Origin: Candidatus Omnitrophota bacterium
GTDB lineage: Bacteria > Omnitrophota > Gorgyraeia > Gorgyraeales > Gorgyraeaceae
Length of the DNA: 41,178 bases
Direction of reading: 5' to 3'
NCBI GenBank assembly: GCA_018824725.1
Contig: JAHJGB010000124.1
Coordinates: 1 to 41,178 of the forward strand
Shown here: piece after piece, positions 7,395 through 14,917 of the stretch
Layout: each line of letters begins with the position of its first letter
How positions within the stretch are numbered: the stretch's first letter is position 1
The notes under the pieces: generated by a model
Told to the model about the DNA's origin: nothing
Databases searched by the model: none
What the model saw: only the letters and a program-made list of their open reading frames with translations
Translations under genes and position numbers: made by a program

Positions 7395-8453
7395 TTTTCT
7401 AAAGGACTGGATAATCTCCAGCATGCCTTCTTTTGTCTTTGTGCGGAAAGCCTTTTCCCTGAAAGACCTGACGCTGGGGATGCCTTTTGTGTACCATGCG
7501 AAAAATTTATGAAATCTCCTGATGCCATGAAGGGCGTCATAGAAATCAATATAGGAATTCATGTGCTCTATCATAACATCAGCTATTTCATCTATACTAG
7601 GTTTTTTGATACATTCGCGGCCACCTATCCACGGCCTTAAGGCCGTGGATAGGTAATGACCGCTCAGTATTCCGTCCAAGGGATCCCGGGTTTTAGCCCG
7701 TGTGGACTCCATTATCTTTTTATTTTTTAAGAATGTCTTTATCTGCTCGAAGATCCAGGGGTTCCCCAGCGCCCCCCTGGCCACAAGTAAGCCGTCGCAT
7801 CCTGTTTCATCCAGCATTTTTTTACCAAGCTCGGGACTAAGCACATCCCCGCTTCCTATAACAGGGATGTCCAGGGCCTTTTTTACATCTTTTATGGCGT
7901 CATAATCCACTTCTCCGCTGTAGCCCTGCTCCCTGTTTCTTCCGTGGATAAATAAAGCACTTATGCCTGCGTCCTGGCTCGCAAGAGCTGAATCTTTTGC
8001 GTTTATAGAATCCCTGTCCCAGCCTGTGCGGATTTTTACAGTGACAGGCTTGGCGGAATTTTTGACAATAATCTTTAATAACTTATTCAGCTTTTTAGGA
8101 TCTTTTAATAATGCAGCGCCTTCGCCGCGGCGCGCAACCTTTTTCACAGGGCAGGCTGCGTTAAAATCCAGGACATCGTACTCGTAAGAACCGAGTACGT
8201 CTAATGCCCTGGATATAAATTCTTCTTCGCAGCCTATGATCTGTATGCCGAGCGGCCTGTCCTTAGGGCTCGTGGAAAGCATTTTCTTCGTTTTACGCAT
8301 CTTATAGCTCAGGGACCTTACATTAATCATTTCTATAAAGCCGAGCTCGCAGCCAAACCTGCGGTTTAAGAGCCTGAAAGGCAGATCACTTACCCCTGCC
8401 ATAGGCGCCAGGATGAGATTTGACTTTAATTTTAAACTTCCGATTTTCAGCAT
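7380..8453 (-). CDS. dus: tRNA-dihydrouridine synthase
   Basis: A 357-aa FMN-dependent Dus enzyme that reduces specific uridines in tRNA. The start NLILAPMAGVSDLPFR, the catalytic-loop segment DFNAACPVKKVARRGEGAALL (active-site Cys in NAACP), the phosphate/FMN segments KIRTGWD, LFIHGR and GSGDV, and DGLLVARGALGNPWIF are all family hallmarks, closest to DusB. Typical DusB proteins are about 320 aa; the excess is explained by residues about 248-281, encoded by a palindromic insertion between FLKNKKI and KKPSIDEI. The segment falls at the junction of the barrel and the helical tRNA-binding domain, where an extra loop might be tolerated. The leader carries a strong hairpin (8479-8526). Confidence 0.92.
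   Translation of the reverse strand: MLKIGSLKLKSNLILAPMAGVSDLPFRLLNRRFGCELGFIEMINVRSLSYKMRKTKKMLSTSPKDRPLGIQIIGCEEEFISRALDVLGSYEYDVLDFNAACPVKKVARRGEGAALLKDPKKLNKLLKIIVKNSAKPVTVKIRTGWDRDSINAKDSALASQDAGISALFIHGRNREQGYSGEVDYDAIKDVKKALDIPVIGSGDVLSPELGKKMLDETGCDGLLVARGALGNPWIFEQIKTFLKNKKIMESTRAKTRDPLDGILSGHYLSTALRPWIGGRECIKKPSIDEIADVMIEHMNSYIDFYDALHGIRRFHKFFAWYTKGIPSVRSFREKAFRTKTKEGMLEIIQSFRKLTNV
7612..7713 (-). repeat. In-frame composite palindromic insertion element, copy B
   Basis: 102 nt (34 codons) inside dus. It contains a perfect 32-nt palindrome at 7623-7654 (core CGGCCTTAAGGCCG) and a second imperfect one around CCCGGGTTTTAGCCCG. It shares with copy A the left end ATACATTCGC, the middle GCTCAGTATTCCG and the right end GGRCTCCATT. 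The first palindrome differs completely between copies. The element is read in a different frame here than in copy A, and both frames are open. Confidence 0.85.
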
Positions 8454-8478
8454 AGATCTTATGTTGCCTTATAGTCAT

Positions 8479-8526
8479 GATGGAAGCCCGACTCCCATCA
8501 TAAATGATGGGAGTCGGGCTTCCATC
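8479..8526. repeat. GGGAG-CCCGA-CTCCC hairpin repeat in the dus leader
   Basis: A perfect 22-bp stem with a 4-nt loop (TAAA). Each arm contains GGAAGCCCGACTCCC, itself able to fold. It belongs to the family also found at 18058, 31518 and 33905. It lies between divergent genes, just downstream of the proposed dus promoter, so it would be at the 5' end of the dus mRNA. Confidence 0.85.
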
Positions 8527-8533
8527 AAACCCT

Positions 8534-8563
8534 ATTTTACCTCATACCATTGATTTTTGGCAA
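8534..8563 (-). promoter_or_regulatory. Probable dus promoter
   Basis: Minus strand: TTGCCA, an 18-nt spacer and TAAAAT, each five of six to consensus. It overlaps the divergent promoter at 8550-8578, so the two could compete for polymerase. Confidence 0.45.
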
Positions 8564-8578
8564 ATTATATGGTATATT
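8550..8578 (+). promoter_or_regulatory. Probable promoter of the HD-GYP gene
   Basis: TTGATT, a 17-nt spacer, TATATT. The predicted transcript start falls only a few bases before the ATG at 8590, and no Shine-Dalgarno sequence is present, suggesting a nearly leaderless mRNA. Confidence 0.45.
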
Positions 8579-8589
8579 ATGTTTCTTAT

Positions 8590-9630
8590 ATGAAAATTAA
8601 AAGACGGCTTTCAAAAAATAAGAAACCCCGCAGATCATATAAAGAGCTGAAGTCCACCCTTTCTCTTGAAAGAGCGCTTCTGCAGAACCTTTTAGACAAT
8701 ATACCTGACGCCATATACTTTAAAGACACTGACAATAGGATCATCAGGGTAAACAAGTTTTACGCGGAAGGCTTTAAGCTGTCACCTGAAGACATCATAG
8801 GCAAGACTGATTTTGACTTTTTCCCCAAAGACCAGGCCCAGAGGATGTTTGAGGACGACACCTATGTGCTTAAAACCGGCAAGCCTATTATAGGTAAGAT
8901 TGAGCGCACGCTTTTGCCTAACGGCACATATAACTGCGTCACCACCACAAAGATCCCGATAAAAAATAAAGAAGGCAAAGCCATAGGCACCCTGGGAGTG
9001 ACCAGGGATATCACAGCTTACGACAATACCGAACGCACAAACCTGGACATGATAATCAATTCCCTCAAGGTCCTGGATAAGATACTTGAAACCAAAGACC
9101 CGTACACATTCGGCCACACAAGGCGTGTCTCTCTGATCGCCGAAAGAATAGCCAAAGAGCTCGGCTGGGAAGAAAACAGGGTCCTGGAATTAAAGATGTC
9201 CGCGGAACTGCACGATATAGGCAAGATACTCATACCTCTTGAGATACTCAATAAGCCCGGAAAGCTCTCAGACCTGGAATATAAAATGGTGCAGGAACAT
9301 GTGCAGCAGAGCTATGACATGCTAATACCTTACTCGTTCCCTTCACAGCTTCCTGAGGCAATATACCAGCATCACGAAAGGCTGGACGGAAAAGGCTATC
9401 CCAGAGGTTTGGTGGCTGATAAAATTTTACCCGAAGCAAAAATCCTGGCCATATGCGACGTCTTGGAAGCCATGATATCGCACAGGCCTTACAGGCAGGC
9501 ATTGGGTATGGATGTAACGCTGCAGGAGTTAAGAGACAATGCAGGCAATAAATACGATAAGGAAGTCGTAGACGTTGTTTTAAGAATAATCAATGAAAAT
9601 AACAACAAGCCTTTTTGGTTAAACTCATAA
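8590..9630 (+). CDS. PAS-HD-GYP protein, probable cyclic-di-GMP phosphodiesterase
   Basis: A 346-aa cytosolic protein without membrane helices. After a basic N-terminus and a short helical linker comes a PAS domain (LLDNIPDAIYFKDTDNRI to GTLGVTRDIT), then an HD-GYP domain with KDPYTFGHTRRV, the metal-binding LHDIGK and the signature HHERLDGKGYPRG. These residues are those required in c-di-GMP-hydrolysing HD-GYP proteins, so enzymatic activity is likely; the PAS ligand is unknown. The track starts at a TTG at 8557, but that would lie inside the promoter; the ATG at 8590 fits the promoter and begins a sensible protein. It stands 30 bp before the radical-SAM operon and may be cotranscribed with it. 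Confidence 0.85.
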   Translation: MKIKRRLSKNKKPRRSYKELKSTLSLERALLQNLLDNIPDAIYFKDTDNRIIRVNKFYAEGFKLSPEDIIGKTDFDFFPKDQAQRMFEDDTYVLKTGKPIIGKIERTLLPNGTYNCVTTTKIPIKNKEGKAIGTLGVTRDITAYDNTERTNLDMIINSLKVLDKILETKDPYTFGHTRRVSLIAERIAKELGWEENRVLELKMSAELHDIGKILIPLEILNKPGKLSDLEYKMVQEHVQQSYDMLIPYSFPSQLPEAIYQHHERLDGKGYPRGLVADKILPEAKILAICDVLEAMISHRPYRQALGMDVTLQELRDNAGNKYDKEVVDVVLRIINENNNKPFWLNS

Positions 9631-9660
9631 CCTTCTCTGTAGCCTCCCTCTCTTATTAAG

Positions 9661-10974
9661 ATGAAATTCCTTGGCATAAAACTTTCTCCCGATAAAAAGA
9701 TATTGCTTGTAATGCCGCCTCCTTTCTGGCCGAAGATGCCGCCTATAGGCATAGGGTATCTAGAGGCATTCCTGGCAGATAATAATATCAACTGCGGCAT
9801 ATTGGACCTGAATAATATATTTTATAATCTCGCTTCGGACGAACTTAAAAAATCGTGGCTAGTGAGCTGCAATACATTTCTGGAAGAAAATATTTTCAGC
9901 CTGATGCAAAAAAATCATCCTGAAGAATTTAAATCACTTATGGCTAAAATGCTGAGATATGAAATAATAGGGTTCTCATGTTTCAAAAGTAACATGCATA
10001 CTACCATGAAATTGGCAAAGCTACTTAAATCCCGTAATAAAAATATCAGGATAATATTCGGCGGGCCTGAGATGACAAGGGAATATTTCAAAAAATCCTG
10101 TAAGATTAAAGGTGCGGCTGATTTTACAGTGGTCGGCGAAGGTGAAAAGCCATTACTAGACCTTGTCCAACCTGTCCCGCCGACGCAGCGGGACAGGTGT
10201 TATTTATTTAATGAGATGGATAATCTGGATCAGCCGGCCTTTCCTACCTATAAAGGCCTTGATATGGATACATACCCGCGCAAAAACAGCGTCTCTATAC
10301 TATTTTCAAGAGGGTGCGTGAGGAAATGCAGGTTCTGCTCTGAAAGGCTTCTTTATAAAAAATTCAGGGTAAGGCCTGTTAAAAGCGTGATTGAAGAAAT
10401 CCGATATCATAAATCAAAAAATAAAACAGGTTTCTTCGTATTCCACGACTCTCTTATAAACGGCGACCTCAAAAAACTTGAAGAGCTTTGCGATGAGATA
10501 ATCAAAAACTTCGGCTCTATCAATTGGGAGGCGCAGATTGCTGTGCGTAACGATATGAGCCTGGAACTTTTAGAAAAAATGAAAAAAAGCGGGTGTTATA
10601 ATCTGTTCGTAGGACTTGAATCAGGCTCTGCCAGGACATTAAAAAATATGAATAAAGGTTTTACGCCTTTAGATGCTGTGAGGTTTTTTAAAAAATTAAA
10701 TACTAGAGGGTTATTTTTCGGGGTGAGCATTATAATAGGCTATCCCGGTGAAACAGAGACTGAATTCAGGGAAAGCCTGGACTTTATTATAAAGAATAAG
10801 CCTCTTATACCGAAAATCGAACAGGTAAACCCGTTCACTTATTACGACGGCATAAGCGCAGGCAAAAAGGCAGATAAAAATGCCCCAAAAAGGCTGGATA
10901 TTTTTATAAAAGAAATAAAATCGCATGGCTTTAAATACACAAATGCCTTCATAGGCAACCTTATAGAAAAATGA
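9661..10974 (+). CDS. B12-binding-type radical SAM protein
   Basis: A 437-aa protein. The N-terminal 130 or so residues look like a cobalamin-binding-type Rossmann domain (PPPFWPKMPPIGIGYLEAFL, FSCFKSNMHTTMKLAKLL, IIFGGPEMT, VVGEGEKPLL). The radical-SAM core carries CVRKCRFC and continues through FHDSLINGD, VGLESGSA and IIGYPGETE. The usual DxHxxG B12 histidine motif is not evident, so cobalamin binding is uncertain. A perfect-stem palindrome encodes about residues 170-180 (VQPVPPTQRDR) just before the NEMDNL linker. This is the first gene of a plus-strand series with 4-bp overlaps, so it should act together with the SPL-like proteins. Substrate unknown. Confidence 0.75.
   Translation: MKFLGIKLSPDKKILLVMPPPFWPKMPPIGIGYLEAFLADNNINCGILDLNNIFYNLASDELKKSWLVSCNTFLEENIFSLMQKNHPEEFKSLMAKMLRYEIIGFSCFKSNMHTTMKLAKLLKSRNKNIRIIFGGPEMTREYFKKSCKIKGAADFTVVGEGEKPLLDLVQPVPPTQRDRCYLFNEMDNLDQPAFPTYKGLDMDTYPRKNSVSILFSRGCVRKCRFCSERLLYKKFRVRPVKSVIEEIRYHKSKNKTGFFVFHDSLINGDLKKLEELCDEIIKNFGSINWEAQIAVRNDMSLELLEKMKKSGCYNLFVGLESGSARTLKNMNKGFTPLDAVRFFKKLNTRGLFFGVSIIIGYPGETETEFRESLDFIIKNKPLIPKIEQVNPFTYYDGISAGKKADKNAPKRLDIFIKEIKSHGFKYTNAFIGNLIEK
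10170..10198 (+). repeat. In-frame palindrome within the radical-SAM gene
   Basis: ACCTGTCCCGC and GCGGGACAGGT form a perfect 11-bp stem with loop CGACGCA. It encodes a Pro/Gln/Arg-rich stretch in an interdomain linker. The loop side resembles the CCGCCTACGCAGCGG arm of the repeat at 14889-14905. It is shorter than the composite elements in the radical-SAM/GME-like gene and dus and lacks their flanks. Confidence 0.7.
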
Positions 10975-11834
10975 TCGAATATAAAGAGGTCAAAATCTCC
11001 AGGATACTTAATCCCACAGGCATTGACCTGGGCGAATACGTGATAAACCCTTTTATGGGATGCGAATATTCCTGCCTTTACTGCTACGTAAGGTCCAATA
11101 AGGTCATCAGCAAACGCTCAGGCGAATGGGGTAAGTATGTGGATATAAGAATAAATGCCCCGGATTTATTGGAAAAAGAAATACTGGCAAAAAAGCCGAA
11201 ATGCGTGCTTTTAGGCTCCACCACAGACTGTTTCCAGCCGATTGAAACAAAATACATGATTACAAAAAGGATCCTCGAAATCCTGAATAAACATAAAGTT
11301 TATTACCACATACTTACAAGATCCCAGAATATCACAGAATACACAGATTTACTTAAACAGGGTTTTTGTAAAAAAATCTATTTTACGATAAATAACATTA
11401 CGCCTGAACTTAAAAATAAACTCGAGCCGAAAAGCCCGGGATTTGAACTTAGGGTCAAGGCCATTAACAAAATGCTGGATGAAAATATAGCAGTGGTACC
11501 ATATTTCTCGCCCATCCTGCCCTGGATATCTGACTTCAAAGACATATTTAGCCGCTTTCCAAAATCAGATTCAGTTGAATTTGAAGGCCTGAATATGACT
11601 CTTGTGAATATAAACGATATAATATCCGGAATCTCCTCTCTCTATCCCGTCTTAAGGCCGGAATACGAGAAACTGCTCAAGGACAAGACCTTTTACGATT
11701 CTTTCTGGGCTAGCGTAAAAAAAGATATAATTAGAGAGGCAATAAAGGCAAAAAAGAACTATAATATATACATTCACAATTTCCGCGCCTACTTCACCAA
11801 CAAATACGCCCCGGGGGATAAAAGAGAAAAATGA
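10971..11834 (+). CDS. Short SPL-like (SplB/COG1533-type) radical SAM protein
   Basis: A 287-aa radical-SAM protein. The N-terminal block INPFMGCEYSCLYCYVRS contains the CxxxCxxC cluster motif in the setting typical of the SplB-related group (NPxxGCxxxCxYCYxR). LLGSTTDCFQPIE and YYHILTRSQ follow, as in that group. The family is named after spore photoproduct lyase, but most such short members have no demonstrated function. It overlaps the preceding and following genes by 4 bp each (ATGA), so all three are translationally coupled. It pairs in this operon with a second, longer SPL-like protein. The C-terminal half is less conserved to my eye. Confidence 0.8.
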   Translation: MIEYKEVKISRILNPTGIDLGEYVINPFMGCEYSCLYCYVRSNKVISKRSGEWGKYVDIRINAPDLLEKEILAKKPKCVLLGSTTDCFQPIETKYMITKRILEILNKHKVYYHILTRSQNITEYTDLLKQGFCKKIYFTINNITPELKNKLEPKSPGFELRVKAINKMLDENIAVVPYFSPILPWISDFKDIFSRFPKSDSVEFEGLNMTLVNINDIISGISSLYPVLRPEYEKLLKDKTFYDSFWASVKKDIIREAIKAKKNYNIYIHNFRAYFTNKYAPGDKREK

Positions 11835-12895
11835 CGAAAAGCGAAGTGTTTTTTATAGAAGTTAAGTCTACTGATTTAGAGGCGAGATGCGAAGCGCTTC
11901 AAAAACTGCTGGAAAAAGTAACTCCTTTCAAAGATTACAAAAAAGAGGAGTTTATACCTGTAAAACTCACTATCGGGGACAGCCAGTGCGCTTATAACAT
12001 GCACCCGGAACTGGTAAAGGTGATTGTGTCCGAGATAAAAAAATCAAAGGCAAAGCCTTTTTTATTCGACACAAACGTTATATATAAAGGAGAGCGAATG
12101 AACGCGGTGAACCATTTGACCCTGGCGCAGACTAAGGGATTCGGCCACGCAAAAGTGGGCGCGCCTTTTATAATAGCTGACGGGGTATTCGGCCAGGACG
12201 GCAAAGAATACGCCATAGATTCAGAGTATCTTAAAAAAATAAAAGTCCCTTCTTTCATAGGTTCACTTGATAGCCTGCTCGTATTGTCGCACGCCACAGG
12301 CCATATCTTATCAGGATACGCGGGCGCGATAAAAAATGTCGCGATGGGCATGGTTTCAAAGCCTATGAAACAGGTTCAGCATTCATCCCTGAAACCCCAC
12401 GTGCTGGAGAAAAAATGTACTGCCTGCAGGTGCTGTATAAAAATTTGCCCCGTAGAGGCAATATCTTTTAAAAAAGAAAAGGCCTTCATAGACCAGGCAA
12501 AGTGCATTGGGTGCGGGGAATGCCTTTGCGCGTGCAAATTTGACGCTGTATTCATAAACTGGTCCGAAGACCACGATGTATTCGCAAAGCGCATGATAGA
12601 TACGGCGCATTTCATCCTCTCAAAGTTTAAAAATAAGTTTTTTATAACTTTCGGCTTTGACATCACAAAGGAATGCGACTGCATATCAATTAAAGGCGAA
12701 AAGATATTTTCGGAAAATATAGGGATCCTCGCTTCCATTGACCCTCTGGCAATAGACAAAGCGACCGTCGACCTGATAAATAAAAATAAGGACCTGTTCA
12801 GGGAAACCGGCATCCCGGCTACCTACAGGACAATATTTGATTACGGCTCTAAAAAAGGCGTTGGGAGCTTAGATTATAACCTCATAAAGATATGA
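11831..12895 (+). CDS. DUF362 protein with a 2x[4Fe-4S] ferredoxin domain
   Basis: A 354-aa cytosolic protein. Residues about 1-190 and the C-terminal part are DUF362-like (KLTIGDSQCAYNMHPELV, KAKPFLFDTNVIYKG, GSLDSLLVLSHATGHILSGYAGAIKNVAMG). A bacterial-type double-cubane ferredoxin is inserted at about residues 193-240, with CTACRCCIKICP and CIGCGECLCAC. No signal peptide is present, unlike the other DUF362 protein at 16326. DUF362 has no settled biochemical role; the two clusters suggest electron delivery, and the neighbouring radical-SAM enzymes, which need one-electron reduction, are the obvious candidates (inference). Overlaps both neighbours by 4 bp. Confidence 0.85.
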   Translation: MTKSEVFFIEVKSTDLEARCEALQKLLEKVTPFKDYKKEEFIPVKLTIGDSQCAYNMHPELVKVIVSEIKKSKAKPFLFDTNVIYKGERMNAVNHLTLAQTKGFGHAKVGAPFIIADGVFGQDGKEYAIDSEYLKKIKVPSFIGSLDSLLVLSHATGHILSGYAGAIKNVAMGMVSKPMKQVQHSSLKPHVLEKKCTACRCCIKICPVEAISFKKEKAFIDQAKCIGCGECLCACKFDAVFINWSEDHDVFAKRMIDTAHFILSKFKNKFFITFGFDITKECDCISIKGEKIFSENIGILASIDPLAIDKATVDLINKNKDLFRETGIPATYRTIFDYGSKKGVGSLDYNLIKI

Positions 12896-13587
12896 CAAAA
12901 TTCGAAACGCTGTTCGGCATAAAAGAATCCGAAGTAAAAAATACATGCGTCTTGATGCCTCTGGTGCCTAAAGATTCATTGGAACCTCTCGGCGTAAAAA
13001 AATTGTCCAAAGGCAGAATATATTCTTCAGGAAACTCCTCTTCTTTTACGCTGATAAATACGCTCATGGGCGCGGCATTCACAGGAGACGCAGCGCTTTA
13101 TCTCAGCCAGACAAATTGCAAAAACCTCATACTTTTCGGCTCATGCGGCCTTGTAAAACCATGCGAAAAACTTGACATAGGAAGCCTTGTGGCGCCTATT
13201 GAATGTTATTCCATGGAAAGTTTCTCGGATCTACTATTAAAAAATCATAATTTTAAGGCGTTTTACCCGGACGATGGCCTGTTAGGATCTTTTTTAAAAA
13301 CTAACAAATCAGTCCGGGAAGTGAGCTGCGCGACCCTGGGCTCTTTAAAACTGGAAGAAGACTATCTGGGCCTGTTTTCCGAAAAAAATATCCAGGTAGT
13401 GGATATGGAATGCTCGGGTTTCTTCTCAGCAGCCACCCAGAAAAACCTCAAGGCCATGGCCCTCTTCTATATCTCGGACATAATAAACGAAAAGCCTTTT
13501 TACGGGCCCTTGATCGATGAAGACCGGGTAAGGCTATCGTCTTCTATCAAAGAAGGCATATATTCCATATGCAGCTTTATAAAATAG
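12892..13587 (+). CDS. Nucleoside phosphorylase/nucleosidase family protein
   Basis: A 231-aa member of the PNP/UDP phosphorylase superfamily. The core signs are NTLMGAAFTGDAALYL (substrate-channel region), LILFGSCGLV, the ribose-binding VVDMECSGFFSAA with its Glu, and the late catalytic Asp region YISD. The sequence is divergent enough that the base and nucleoside cannot be read off; MTA/SAH nucleosidase, futalosine hydrolase and purine phosphorylase are all relatives. Inside an operon of three radical-SAM enzymes, an attractive role is removal of 5'-deoxyadenosine, the inhibitory by-product of radical-SAM chemistry, but this is inference. ATGA overlap upstream; 19-bp overlap with the next gene. 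Confidence 0.75.
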   Translation: MTKFETLFGIKESEVKNTCVLMPLVPKDSLEPLGVKKLSKGRIYSSGNSSSFTLINTLMGAAFTGDAALYLSQTNCKNLILFGSCGLVKPCEKLDIGSLVAPIECYSMESFSDLLLKNHNFKAFYPDDGLLGSFLKTNKSVREVSCATLGSLKLEEDYLGLFSEKNIQVVDMECSGFFSAATQKNLKAMALFYISDIINEKPFYGPLIDEDRVRLSSSIKEGIYSICSFIK

Positions 13588-14885
13588 CCTCCTATTTTCC
13601 CGGCTTCGGCGTCAATAAAAGACAGGAAATCGAACGGCTCGTTTACGAAATATCCAAAAGAGATAAAATAAGCCCGGAAGAAATACTCAATCCGATTGAT
13701 TCCAATAATTTTGAATCTGTAAAAAACAGGCTTTTAAAAATAAGGTTTCCGTACGCCTCTAGGCATAACGAGGATATAAGGCCACACCTGCCTAAAATAG
13801 CGATAAAACCCGCCAATGAGTTTAATCTCGGCGATTCGGAATTCAGCCCTGCCAGAATATTTATTGAAAAATCAGCTGCTTTATCCGGCCTGAAAAATAA
13901 CTTCAAGAAATCTTTCCCTGAAGCGAAATTCATGGAAATATCCTCGCTAAAGGATTTTATCCGGGACGATAAAACATCAGGCATATCCTCTTACAACAAA
14001 AGGCGCGACAGGGTTTTTATCACAAATGAAAAATACGACTTCTTTAAAAAATGCCCGTGCACAAAAGGCGCCGCAGGCTGCGGCTACCATATATTCAATC
14101 TCGGGTTCGGGTGCATATTTGACTGCACATACTGCTATCTCCAGGAATATAACAATGCGCCGGGGCTTATATTCCCAGCGAATATCGATAAATTCTTCGA
14201 AAGATTCAGGCGCTACAAAAAACCAAAGATGCGCATCGGAACAGGAGAATTTTCAGACTCCATGATGCTGGACCATATAACAGAATATTCACTCGATATA
14301 ATAGAATTTTTCAATAATCATAAAGACGCTGTTTTCGAATTCAAAACAAAAAGTTCCACTATAGATAATATCTTAAAGGCGAGGCATTCCGGGAATATAG
14401 TTATTTCATGGTCTTTGAACCCAAAGAAGATAATAGATAAGAACGAATTTTTTACAGCTTCTTTGAGCAAAAGGCTCGAGTCGGCTGAAAAATGTGTTCA
14501 GGCAGGCTACAAGATAGGGTTTCATTTTGACCCGGTGATTTATTTTAATGGCTGGGAAAAAGAATACCAAGGCGTAATAGATTTATTATTCAGTAAAATA
14601 AACCCCAAAGACATAGCGTGGATAAGCATAGGCACATTCAGGTTCAAGCCTGAACTAAAGCCGATAATAGAAAACCGTTTTCCGGAAAATCAAATCCTGG
14701 ATGAAGAACTTTTACTGGGATACGACGATAAACTAAGGTATCCTTACGGCCTGAGATGCAATATGTATAAAAGTCTACTTAATAGCTTTAAAAAACATTC
14801 CAGGAAATTGCCAATCTATCTATGCATGGAAGAATTTAAAATGTGGAAGGATTTGAACCTCCTCCGCTGCTTAGGTGGGGTTTAA
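13569..14885 (+). CDS. Long SPL-like radical SAM protein (spore photoproduct lyase family)
   Basis: A 438-aa protein closely matching the architecture of the spore photoproduct lyase family: an N-terminal domain of about 150 residues, then GFGCIFDCTYCYLQEY with the CxxxCxxC motif, KTKSS and GYKIGFHFDPV in the barrel, and LYLCME-type ending (PIYLCMEEFKMW). In the region aligned with the Bacillus hydrogen-donor cysteine (ACTSD), this protein reads GTGEFSDS, so that cysteine appears absent. It is unlikely to be a canonical thymine-dimer lyase, and no sporulation gene is nearby. The start overlaps the phosphorylase gene by 19 bp. The last residues and the TAA stop are encoded by a palindromic repeat, so the native C-terminus may have been altered. 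Confidence 0.8.
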   Translation: MQLYKIASYFPGFGVNKRQEIERLVYEISKRDKISPEEILNPIDSNNFESVKNRLLKIRFPYASRHNEDIRPHLPKIAIKPANEFNLGDSEFSPARIFIEKSAALSGLKNNFKKSFPEAKFMEISSLKDFIRDDKTSGISSYNKRRDRVFITNEKYDFFKKCPCTKGAAGCGYHIFNLGFGCIFDCTYCYLQEYNNAPGLIFPANIDKFFERFRRYKKPKMRIGTGEFSDSMMLDHITEYSLDIIEFFNNHKDAVFEFKTKSSTIDNILKARHSGNIVISWSLNPKKIIDKNEFFTASLSKRLESAEKCVQAGYKIGFHFDPVIYFNGWEKEYQGVIDLLFSKINPKDIAWISIGTFRFKPELKPIIENRFPENQILDEELLLGYDDKLRYPYGLRCNMYKSLLNSFKKHSRKLPIYLCMEEFKMWKDLNLLRCLGGV

Positions 14886-14905
14886 ACTCCGCCTACGCAG
14901 CGGAG
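14862..14905. repeat. GTTTAAAC-core palindrome supplying a stop codon; possible bidirectional terminator
   Basis: CTCCGCTGCTTAGGTGG pairs with CCGCCTACGCAGCGGAG (17 bp, two imperfect pairs) around GGTTTAAACT. The stop codon of the long SPL-like gene is the TAA in the loop. It sits between convergent genes, so it could end both transcripts, although there is no strong T-tract. Confidence 0.75.
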
Positions 14906-14917
14906 AAAACAAAGTTA

